DNA of 22,642 nt, taken from JAQVXR01 sp050945755 (lineage in GTDB: Bacteria; Bacillota; Dehalobacteriia; Dehalobacteriales; Dehalobacteriaceae). The DNA lies in the NCBI GenBank assembly GCA_050945755.1, contig JBMNTN010000031.1, positions 1-22,642 on the forward strand. Reading direction: 5' to 3'. The first letter of the stretch is position 1. Every line of letters begins with the position of its first letter. The position numbers and the translations under genes are program-made. The notes under the pieces were generated by a model. It was not told the origin of the DNA. It searched no databases and was given only the letters and a program-made list of their open reading frames with translations. This document shows positions 13,493 through 21,051 of the stretch, piece after piece.

Positions 13493-14724
13493 GGAAGCGA
13501 GTTGTCGTAACCGGGGTGGGGGTTGTCTCCCCTGTCGGTAATAACAAGGACAGTTTTTGGTCTAACTTGGTTAATGGTGTTTCCGGGATCGGACCAATCA
13601 GCCGTTTTGATGTCAGTGATTTTTCCACCCGGATTGCCGGAGAAATAAAAGATTTTGACCCAAAACAATTTATGGACCGGAAAGAAATCCGTCATATGGA
13701 TCGTTTTACCCAATATGCAGTGGCAGCAGCTAAGATGGCTATGGAAGATGCCGACTTGGCTTTAAGCAGTATTGAGCGGGAACGGACCGGTGTGGTGCTG
13801 GGAAGTGGCATCGGGGGTGTGGAAACCATGGAAGACCAAAAGAAAGTCCTCTTGGCACGGGGACCGGGTCGGATCAGCCCCTTCTTTGTACCCATGATGA
13901 TCAGCAACATGGCGGCAGGCCAGGTATCTATTGCTTTGGGGGCACTGGGACCAAATGAAACGGTGGTTACTGCCTGTGCTTCCGGGACTAATGCAGTTGG
14001 TGATGCCTTTAAAATGATCCAACGGGGTGATGCTGATGTTGTGATCGCCGGAGGTACGGAAGCACCTCTTACCCCCCTTTCTCTTGCGGGTTTTTGCGCG
14101 ATGAAAGCCTTATCGACACGTAATGAAGAACCCCAGCGGGCAAGTCGGCCTTTTGATTCTGGCCGGGACGGTTTCGTGATGGCGGAAGGAGCAGGAATCC
14201 TGATTTTAGAATCACTGGAGCATGCCGAAAAGCGCGGTGCGCGCATTTACGCAGAGATGGCGGGTTATGGTGCTACCGCTGACGGCTACCACATTACCGC
14301 TCCTGATCCGGAAGGGGACGGGGCAGCCCGGGCAATGGCGAAAGCTTTGGATGATGCCGGTTTGGAGCCGGGACAAATTGATTATATTAATGCCCATGGT
14401 ACATCGACGGAATTAAATGACCGAGGTGAAACTCATGCTATTCGGAAGGTGTTTGGCAGTGCTGCCGACACAGTCAAGATAAGTTCCACTAAGTCGGTGA
14501 CCGGGCACCTTTTAGGAGCGGCGGGGGCAGTGGAGGCGATTGCCTGTATTTTAGCCATAGAAAACGGGATTATCCCGCCCACGATCAATCTGGAAGATCC
14601 GGACCCCCAATGTGACTTGGATTATGTACCCAATGAAGCCTGCAAGGCAACTATCAAGGCAGCCATGTCCAACTCTTTTGGCTTTGGCGGGCACAATGCT
14701 TGTGTGGTCTTTAAAAAGATCTAA
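13489..14724 (+). CDS. fabF: 3-oxoacyl-ACP synthase II (KASII)
   Basis: FabF elongates acyl-ACP by condensation with malonyl-ACP. The 411-residue product has the Cys-His-His triad: C163 (TACASGTNA), H303 (NAHGTSTELND) and H340 (SVTGHLLGAAG), with K335 nearby. The C-terminal SNSFGFGGHNA is standard. The start is TTG at 13489, overlapping the TGA of the previous gene; the product then opens MRKRVVVTGVGVVSPVG as in the family, and GGAGGAGG lies upstream. The overlap implies coupled translation with the flavoprotein. No clear terminator follows; rnc starts 85 nt later. Confidence 0.97.
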   Translation: MRKRVVVTGVGVVSPVGNNKDSFWSNLVNGVSGIGPISRFDVSDFSTRIAGEIKDFDPKQFMDRKEIRHMDRFTQYAVAAAKMAMEDADLALSSIERERTGVVLGSGIGGVETMEDQKKVLLARGPGRISPFFVPMMISNMAAGQVSIALGALGPNETVVTACASGTNAVGDAFKMIQRGDADVVIAGGTEAPLTPLSLAGFCAMKALSTRNEEPQRASRPFDSGRDGFVMAEGAGILILESLEHAEKRGARIYAEMAGYGATADGYHITAPDPEGDGAARAMAKALDDAGLEPGQIDYINAHGTSTELNDRGETHAIRKVFGSAADTVKISSTKSVTGHLLGAAGAVEAIACILAIENGIIPPTINLEDPDPQCDLDYVPNEACKATIKAAMSNSFGFGGHNACVVFKKI

Positions 14725-14809
14725 CACGTCCGGTAGCTTTTATTTCTTTGCAACAGCCTGTGCGTAAGAAGCAGGTATAATTTTGGATATCAAAAGGTGT
14801 TGAGCGCTG

Positions 14810-15541
14810 ATGAATACAAAAAGGGAAGAAGAGTTAAGGCAATTGGCTCAAGAGTGGGATTTGCACCTTAAGGACTTTGTTGGTTTTAACCAGGCTTTAA
14901 CCCATCCCACATATGTTTTTGAAAATAAGAACAAGGGACTCGTGCATAACCAGCGGCTGGAATTTTTAGGTGATGCCGTCTTAGGTTTGGCAGTGGGTGA
15001 GTATCTGTATTCATCTTATCCCCAGCGGCCGGAGGGAGAACTGACGAAAATGCGGGCGGCTGTTGTTTGTGAAGCTGCTTTGGCGGAACGAGCCCGCTCC
15101 TTAGGTTTAGGTAAATACTTGCTGCTCGGCCGGGGAGAAGAATTAAGCGGTGGGCGGAACAGGACATCAATTTTGGCAGACGTCTTTGAAGCAGTGATTG
15201 GTGCCGTTTATTTGGACGCCGGGTGGGATGTTGTCAAAGAATTCATCTTAAAACAATTGGTAGACGTTATCAAAAATGTAGATACCGATTCTTATGGTGA
15301 TTACAAAACTATGCTCCAGGAATTGGTGCAAAAATACGGGGAAGAAAGTGTTTCTTATTTGATTTTAAAAGAATCAGGCCCTGATCATCATAAAAAATTT
15401 GTTGCCGGTGTAACTTATCGGGATCGTCTGCTCGCCCATGGTTCCGGATACAGTAAGAAAGAAGCGGAACAAAAAGCGGCCCAAACGGCGTTAAGAAACC
15501 TGGAAGTCTGGAAACAATACCTGGAAGGGGACGAATCGTGA
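14810..15541 (+). CDS. rnc: Ribonuclease III
   Basis: RNase III cleaves double-stranded RNA, including rRNA precursors. The 243-residue product has the catalytic signature HNQRLEFLGDAVL (46-58), with E51 and D55, and the second acidic pair D124 and E127 in ILADVFEAVIGA. A double-stranded-RNA-binding domain fills about 163-233 (DYKTMLQELVQK ... SKKEAEQKAAQTALRNL). The residue matching E. coli Glu38 is Gln48. The ATG at 14810 has AAGGTG about 10 nt upstream, a slightly long spacing. It overlaps the next gene by 4 nt (GTGA). In Firmicutes rnc commonly precedes smc and ftsY. Confidence 0.96.
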   Translation: MNTKREEELRQLAQEWDLHLKDFVGFNQALTHPTYVFENKNKGLVHNQRLEFLGDAVLGLAVGEYLYSSYPQRPEGELTKMRAAVVCEAALAERARSLGLGKYLLLGRGEELSGGRNRTSILADVFEAVIGAVYLDAGWDVVKEFILKQLVDVIKNVDTDSYGDYKTMLQELVQKYGEESVSYLILKESGPDHHKKFVAGVTYRDRLLAHGSGYSKKEAEQKAAQTALRNLEVWKQYLEGDES

Positions 15542-16632
15542 CAGAAAACACGAGAAACATTTTACCCTTTTTTATTCCCCACCTCGGCTGTCCCCACCGG
15601 TGTATCTTCTGTAACCAATATTCTGTTTCCGGAGAAGAGCTATGCCCAACTCAGGAAGAGATAGGAGCGGCGATTAATAAGTGGGAAGGGGAAACCCTTC
15701 CCGAAATTGCTTTTTATGGGGGGAGTTTTTCCGGACTGTCCCAAAGAGAACAGGAATATTTTCTGCGTCCTGCCTTTGAAGCCTTAAAAAAAAGGAGGGT
15801 GGGAGGAATCAGGATCTCTACCAGGCCTGATTATATTAATGAAGAAATCCTGGACTTTCTGAAAGGTTTTGGCGTCAGTACTGTGGAATTGGGTGTCCAA
15901 TCAATGGACGATGAAGTGCTCAAAAAATCCTGCCGGGGGCACAGCCCGGATGATGTGGTCCGGGCTGTGCGTTTAATAAAGGAGAAAAGGTTTAAAGTTG
16001 GGGTTCAGATTATGCCTGGGTTACCTGGAGATACTTGGGAAAAAAGCATTAAAGGTGCTTTTTTCCTGGCCGAGATGGAGCCCGACTTGGCAAGAATTTA
16101 TCCTACCCTGGTGCTAAAAGATACGTCTTTGCATAAACTGTTTTTGAAAGGAAAATATTGCCCGCTAAGTCTGGATGATGCTGTTGAAGTAAGCCGAGAT
16201 CTGCTGGCTGTGCTCCTTAAATTTGGTGTAAATGTTATCCGCATTGGTTTGCAGCCGACAAAAAATATTGCCGAAGGAGCGCGGATTGCCGCCGGGCCGT
16301 TTCACCCGGCATTTGGAGAGCTGGTAAAGGCAGCCCTTTTTCGAGAACAAATAGTGTGGGCAGTAAATCTTCTTTTCCAAAAGAAGGTTTCGCCAAGGAT
16401 TGGTTTATTTGTTTCCTACCGGGACTGTTCCTTGGCTGCCGGTCATAAAAGGAATAACCTGCATTATCTGAAGGAATCCTTTTCTCTGGAGGAAATAAAA
16501 ATTTTTCCCAGAAAGGAAATATCCCGAGGCGATGTGGGTGTGGCATCATTAGAAAAAAGGGAGCCGGATTTGCTGGCGCCGGGAAACCAATTCATCTCAT
16601 CATATGTGGCTCAGTTGCAGACCAGGCGTTAG
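15538..16632 (+). CDS. Elp3-like radical SAM protein
   Basis: The 364-residue product has a CX3CX2C Fe-S motif (C18, C22, C25 in GCPHRCIFC) that binds the [4Fe-4S] cluster used to cleave S-adenosylmethionine. FYGGSFSGL, STRPDYI and VELGVQSMDDEVL are the Elp3/oxygen-independent-coproporphyrinogen-oxidase-like segments of the barrel. A C-terminal acetyltransferase domain, present in true Elp3, is missing, so it is a short Elp3-like form. Such genes are often found next to rnc or smc in Clostridia; a role in tRNA modification is an inference from homology. The GTG at 15538 overlaps the rnc stop, with GGAAGGGG upstream. Confidence 0.88.
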   Translation: MTENTRNILPFFIPHLGCPHRCIFCNQYSVSGEELCPTQEEIGAAINKWEGETLPEIAFYGGSFSGLSQREQEYFLRPAFEALKKRRVGGIRISTRPDYINEEILDFLKGFGVSTVELGVQSMDDEVLKKSCRGHSPDDVVRAVRLIKEKRFKVGVQIMPGLPGDTWEKSIKGAFFLAEMEPDLARIYPTLVLKDTSLHKLFLKGKYCPLSLDDAVEVSRDLLAVLLKFGVNVIRIGLQPTKNIAEGARIAAGPFHPAFGELVKAALFREQIVWAVNLLFQKKVSPRIGLFVSYRDCSLAAGHKRNNLHYLKESFSLEEIKIFPRKEISRGDVGVASLEKREPDLLAPGNQFISSYVAQLQTRR

Positions 16633-16660
16633 ATTGTGGAGGAGTGGGGGAGGTTAAGGG

Positions 16661-16921
16661 ATGGAAATCATTAAAATTGCGGGGGATTCCGATGTAAAAG
16701 CAGTGGCGGGGGCATTGGTGGCAGCCTTTCGGTCCCAGGGAAAAGTGGAAATGCAGGCAGTGGGGGCCGGCGCTGTTAATCAGGCCGTAAAAGCGGTTGC
16801 CGTGAGCAGGGGTTATGTTGCGCCCAACGGAATAAACCTGGTTTTTGTGCCCTCTTTTCGCGAGGTAATGATCAACGGAGAAAGGAAAACTGCGATCAGA
16901 TTACTTGTTCAGCAAAGATAA
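16661..16921 (+). CDS. spoVS: Stage V sporulation protein S (SpoVS)
   Basis: SpoVS is a small Alba-like protein that affects septation and late sporulation in Bacillus; its target is not settled. The 86-residue product matches the family length. It keeps the core VAGALVAAFRSQG, MQAVGAGAVNQAVKAVAVSRGYVAPNGINL and the C-terminal INGERKTAIRLLV. It is diverged from Bacillus SpoVS near the start (IKIAGDSDVKAVAG). The ATG at 16661 has a purine-rich site GGGGGAGG (16646-16653). It lies between the radical SAM gene and smc and is followed at once by a terminator, so smc transcription probably depends on another start or on read-through. Confidence 0.93.
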   Translation: MEIIKIAGDSDVKAVAGALVAAFRSQGKVEMQAVGAGAVNQAVKAVAVSRGYVAPNGINLVFVPSFREVMINGERKTAIRLLVQQR

Positions 16922-16924
16922 GGA

Positions 16925-16963
16925 AAAGTGCCCCGATAAATGCGTCTACCAAGGCGCTTTTTT
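16925..16963 (+). terminator. Intrinsic terminator after spoVS
   Basis: AAAGTGCC (16925-16932) pairs with GGCGCTTT (16953-16960) with one G-T pair. A shorter alternative is GCGTC (16942-16946) with GGCGC (16953-16957). A T run covers 16958-16963. It begins 4 nt after the spoVS stop. Confidence 0.7.
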
Positions 16964-17031
16964 ATATGTTACAATTAATTCCGGTCGAAAGTTCTGGGAT
17001 TCAAAACTCCTTTATTTTTTTGGAGGAAACA

Positions 17032-20000
17032 ATGTATCTGAAAAGCGTGGAACTACACGGATTTAAATCTTTTACAGACAAAACAATATTAAATTTTCGC
17101 CCGGGTATTTCTGCCATTGTGGGACCTAACGGCAGCGGCAAATCAAATATCTCTGATGCTGTCCGCTGGGTGTTGGGCGAGCAAAGCGCCAAATCTTTAC
17201 GGGGAAATAAAATGGAAGATGTTATTTTTGCCGGGACGAAAAACCGTAAACCTCTGGGAATGGCAGAGGTTTCAATTATATGCGATAACTCAGACGGTTT
17301 TCTTCCTTTGGAATATAACGAAGTAAGGGTTACCCGACGTACTTATCGGTCCGGCGAGAGTGAGTACCTGATTAACAATGTTTCCTGTCGATTGAAAGAT
17401 ATTCATAATTTATTTAATGATACAGGAATTGGGACAGATGGTTTTTCCATCATCAGCCAGGGGGAAGTAGAAGAAATTTTAAACTGCCGAGCAGAAGAGC
17501 GGCGTAGTTTAATCGAAGAAACCGCAGGAATTGTCAAATACCGCAACCGGAAAAGGGAGGCTGATCGGAAACTGGCAGAAACCCAACAGAACTTGGAAAG
17601 AATCGGGGATATTATATTTGAGCTTTCCAACCGGGTGGAGCCCCTGAAGGAGCAAGCGGAGCAGGCAAGAATTTACCGGGTACTGAAGAATGAATCGGAT
17701 GAATTGGAAATCAGCCTTTTTGCTGTTAGTCTGGAAGAATTAAAAGCAAAGATAGCGGAGTCAACCGAAATATTAGACCGGGAAAAATTGAAACTGATCT
17801 CTTTTGAAAGCGGACAAGCCAAATTGGAGGCTGAGATTGAGGAACTTAAACTTTCCCTTAGCCGACGGGATGAAGAAATCGCTTCTCTTCAACAGGATTT
17901 GTATCAGATTGGTTCTGAAATTGAGCGTAGGGAATCGGACCGGAAACTTTTTTCCGCCCAAAAAGATGCCGCATTGGCCCAAATTTCTCGTCTGGAAGGG
18001 GAGATAACTGAACTGGCGGAAAAAATAAAGGGGAAAAAAGAGTGTATCGGTAGGGAAGAAGAAAAACTTTCCGTGCTGACAGAAAGCATCTGTTCCAGTC
18101 GAAATAAAATTACTGCTCAGGAAGATATTCAAAAGGAAAGAACAGAAAAAATTGTTGCTCTGGAAGCGGAAATTGAATCGTGTAAATCAGAGGCCTTTGG
18201 ATTGGTACAGGAAATCGCCAACCTGCGCAACGAAGCAGCCCACTGGGAACAGAGCATACAGTCGTTAGCAGTCCTTGTCCAAAAACTGCACAACCAGGAA
18301 GGTGAGTTTTGCCGGTTTATCAGCGATCTGAAAGTAAAACAATTATCCATGGAAGAAGAGATTTTTCAGGGGAACCAAGAGGTGGATAACCTTGACAGGA
18401 AAATCTCACAATTGGATGAAATCATTGTTGCTTTGGAAAAGCAAGAAAAGGCATTAAGAGAAAAGGAAGCTATTGACCGGGAGGATTACCAGGCTGTTAA
18501 ATCCCGGTTAGATGTTTTAAAAGAGATGCAGGAGGGATACGAAGGCTATTATCCCGGGGTGAAAGCAATTCTTTTAGGCAAGCGCCGGGGAAATGCTGGC
18601 TGTGGTGATGTGGTGGGGGTAATTGCGGAGCTGATCAAAGTTCCGGAAGAACTGGGCATTGCCGTAGAAACAGCTTTGGGCGGTGCTCTGCAAAATATTG
18701 TCACCAAGACGGATCAAGGGGCTAAAGCAGCAATCGAGTATTTGAAGAAAACCAAAAGCGGACGGGCCACATTTCTTCCATTGAATGTTCTTCGCCCTGC
18801 CCCGACGAAAAGTTTCCCCGGACTTTCCCAGGATATAAGCGGGATCATCGGGTGGGGGTCTGAGCTGGTGTCCTGCCAAGAACAGGTGCGCCCGGCAATT
18901 GACTTTCTTTTACGTCAGGTATTGATTGTCCGGGATATGGATGCGGCTCTGAAGGCAGCCCGAGCTGCCAAATATCAGGTGCGAATTGTTACCTTGGATG
19001 GGGATATTATTAACCCTGGCGGCGCGCTTACCGGCGGGAGCCAACAGAAGAAAAACGGCCGGCTCTTAGCTAGAATTGAAGAAATTGAGAAATTAACCAA
19101 ACATGAGAGAGAAGCAGAAGTACATTATCAGGAAACCCGCCGCCTCTTGCAATTAAATGGAAAAGAACTAGATAAAGAAAAGAATCAAAGGGAACAGGTT
19201 GCAAAAGATCTCCAGGAACTAAAGGTGCGTTTGGCTGCCGGCGGACAAGAATTGACCCAGGTGCGGGAAGCGCTGCAGACTGCACAGGATAATTTGCAAC
19301 TGGTGCAGGAAGAAATTCTGGAAAACCAACGGGAAATTGCTGTTTCTCAAGGGGAGAAAGAAAAACTGGCAGAAAAGCTGGCCTTTACTGAAGAGCAGAA
19401 TCACCTTCTCTCCCATCAAATTTCCCGGCTTCAGCAGCAGTTGGAAGCAGAAAAGGAAAGTCAGAATCAACGTCAGGATGGTCTCACCGATATTAAGGTA
19501 TGCTTGGCGGGGCTGATCCAGGAAGAAACATCTGTCCGGGAAAACCGGCAGAGATTAAAAGAAGAGCTGGGAATTCTCCAGCTGGATCTGGAAAAAAGGG
19601 AGCGGGAAAAAAGCACTTTCCAACAAGAAGCGCGGGAAAAGTCTGAGGCTTTGGAAAAAGGCTACCAAGAATTGCTGATTCTTCAAAAAGAGGAGTCAGA
19701 CCTGGGAAATACTCTAAATCAAAGGAAGCATGCTCGCATGGCAGAGCTTTCGATCCAGGAGGAAAAGGAAAAGGAAGCTCGGGAAACCGGTAAAAGGGCT
19801 GCTATCCTTCGTCAGGAAGTACACCAACTGGAAATAAAACAGAGCAGGCTGGAAATGGAGTGGGAAAAGAATCTAGAACGGCTGAAGGAAAAGTTTCAAT
19901 TGGATTTTAACCAGGCGCGTCTTTTAAAGAAAGAAATTCCATCAAAAAGAGCAGCCACCCAGAGGATTGGGGATATTGCCCGAGATCTGGAGGCTTTGGG

Positions 20001-20607
20001 ACCGGTAAATATCAATGCCATTGAAGAATATGAGCAGGTCAACGAACGATATCAATTTCTCCTTAACCAGGAGAAGGACTTAAGAGAAGCCCGGGAGTCT
20101 CTTTTTAAGGTGATTGAGGAGATGGAGCGGATTATGATCCGCAAGTTTCGCGAGACATTTACCGAAGTAAGCAGGGAATTCAATCATACCTTTCAGCACC
20201 TGTTCGGGGGGGGAGTGGCGGAACTTCGTTTAACAGACCCGGACAATCTGTTGGAAACAGGGATTGATATTATTGTTCAGCCCCCCGGGAAAAAAGTGCA
20301 GCACCATAATTTGCTTTCCGGCGGAGAGAAGGCACTGACCGGAATTGCGCTGCTCTTTGCCGTTTTAACGGTCCGGCCCAGCCCATTTTGTATTTTTGAT
20401 GAAATTGAAGCAGCTCTTGATGAGGCAAATGTGGACAGATTTGCCGCTTATATGAAACAGTTTGCCGACGGTACTCAGTTTATTGTAGTTACTCACCGCC
20501 AGGGGACAATGGAAGCAGCAGATGTTTTATACGGAATCACCATGGAGGAAAACGGGGTATCAAAAACAGTTTCTGTGAAGCTGACAGAGGTGGAGAAGGT
20601 GGGATGA
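17032..20607 (+). CDS. smc: Chromosome segregation ATPase SMC
   Basis: SMC forms, with ScpA and ScpB, the bacterial condensin that organises and separates chromosomes. The 1191-residue product has Walker A GPNGSGKSN (31-39), two long coiled-coil arms (about 165-500 and 680-1010), a hinge domain (about 520-670, with the GG-rich end NPGGALTGGS), the ABC signature LSGGEKAL near 1095 and Walker B CIFDEIEAALD near 1120. Length is standard. The start is the ATG at 17032, preceded by TGGAGG (17021-17026). An in-frame ATG at 16966 lies at the terminator and is rejected. No promoter is obvious in the 70 nt before it. ftsY, the usual next gene, does not follow. Confidence 0.97.
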   Translation: MYLKSVELHGFKSFTDKTILNFRPGISAIVGPNGSGKSNISDAVRWVLGEQSAKSLRGNKMEDVIFAGTKNRKPLGMAEVSIICDNSDGFLPLEYNEVRVTRRTYRSGESEYLINNVSCRLKDIHNLFNDTGIGTDGFSIISQGEVEEILNCRAEERRSLIEETAGIVKYRNRKREADRKLAETQQNLERIGDIIFELSNRVEPLKEQAEQARIYRVLKNESDELEISLFAVSLEELKAKIAESTEILDREKLKLISFESGQAKLEAEIEELKLSLSRRDEEIASLQQDLYQIGSEIERRESDRKLFSAQKDAALAQISRLEGEITELAEKIKGKKECIGREEEKLSVLTESICSSRNKITAQEDIQKERTEKIVALEAEIESCKSEAFGLVQEIANLRNEAAHWEQSIQSLAVLVQKLHNQEGEFCRFISDLKVKQLSMEEEIFQGNQEVDNLDRKISQLDEIIVALEKQEKALREKEAIDREDYQAVKSRLDVLKEMQEGYEGYYPGVKAILLGKRRGNAGCGDVVGVIAELIKVPEELGIAVETALGGALQNIVTKTDQGAKAAIEYLKKTKSGRATFLPLNVLRPAPTKSFPGLSQDISGIIGWGSELVSCQEQVRPAIDFLLRQVLIVRDMDAALKAARAAKYQVRIVTLDGDIINPGGALTGGSQQKKNGRLLARIEEIEKLTKHEREAEVHYQETRRLLQLNGKELDKEKNQREQVAKDLQELKVRLAAGGQELTQVREALQTAQDNLQLVQEEILENQREIAVSQGEKEKLAEKLAFTEEQNHLLSHQISRLQQQLEAEKESQNQRQDGLTDIKVCLAGLIQEETSVRENRQRLKEELGILQLDLEKREREKSTFQQEAREKSEALEKGYQELLILQKEESDLGNTLNQRKHARMAELSIQEEKEKEARETGKRAAILRQEVHQLEIKQSRLEMEWEKNLERLKEKFQLDFNQARLLKKEIPSKRAATQRIGDIARDLEALGPVNINAIEEYEQVNERYQFLLNQEKDLREARESLFKVIEEMERIMIRKFRETFTEVSREFNHTFQHLFGGGVAELRLTDPDNLLETGIDIIVQPPGKKVQHHNLLSGGEKALTGIALLFAVLTVRPSPFCIFDEIEAALDEANVDRFAAYMKQFADGTQFIVVTHRQGTMEAADVLYGITMEENGVSKTVSVKLTEVEKVG

Positions 20608-20672
20608 TGGTATTTACCTTTATCAAAAGACCAAGAGTTAAAAGAATGGAACTACTCCCTGCATATGGATAG
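20604..20672 (+). other. 22-codon micro-ORF overlapping the smc stop
   Basis: ATG at 20604 overlaps the smc TGA and opens a 22-codon frame (MMVFTFIKRPRVKRMELLPA...) ending in TAG at 20670-20672. AGAAGGTGGG lies upstream. This stop-start overlap is typical of coupled operon genes, so it may be the broken beginning of a lost downstream gene, or simply chance. It does not resemble the FtsY N-terminus clearly. Confidence 0.2.
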
Positions 20673-20799
20673 TCGGATAAAAATGCATATTGGATGAAAA
20701 AGTATTGGTCTTGAAACAATTAATAATATTTGCAAAATGAACTAGTCTGCCAAATAACAATAAGAAAAATAAAAGAATTTATGCAATCTTAGTTTAAAT

Positions 20800-20819
20800 G
20801 TAACTGGGGTTGCTTTTTT
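20800..20819 (+). terminator. Weak terminator downstream of smc
   Basis: GTAAC (20800-20804) pairs with GTTGC (20809-20813) with one G-T pair, loop TGGG, followed by six T (20814-20819). The stem is short. The stretch 20673-20799 before it is AT-rich and shows no gene. Confidence 0.4.
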
Positions 20820-20876
20820 CTTTATCGACTTTACCAAAAAATATGGGATTGATTCTTAAAAAACCCTTCGTTATAC

Positions 20877-20927
20877 TATAAAGAATGTTTCCTGGTGGGT
20901 TTTACCCACCGGAAAACATTCTTTATA
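20877..20927. terminator. Long 23-bp hairpin between smc and the TRAP gene
   Basis: TATAAAGAATGTTT (20877-20890) pairs perfectly with 20914-20927. Inside it CC pairs with GG, with single-base bulges on each side, and GGTGGGT (20894-20900) pairs with ACCCACC (20904-20910) around a TTT loop. It lies between two converging genes and probably stops transcription from both sides. The T tracts after it are weak. The rest of 20928-21051 shows no gene, only a small AGTAT/ATACT hairpin near 21031-21049. Confidence 0.7.
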
Positions 20928-21051
20928 TTTAATTAGGACATAAATCTATCAGTGAACCGATCACCAGACGCAAGGGCAGTAACAATATTTGCCATTAGAA
21001 TCACATAGTCTTTTCAGGTAATCTATTAAAAGTATAATGTGCATACTATAT

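Noticed and set aside
14748..14781. TTGCAA and TATAAT before rnc as a promoter
   Set aside because: The spacing is 22 nt, too long for a normal sigma-A promoter, and no better -35 is present. The TATAAT alone may still have weak activity.
20935..20996. A 20-codon minus-strand frame (MANIVTALASGDRFTDRFMS) after the TRAP gene
   Set aside because: No ribosome site and too short to judge; at most a remnant.
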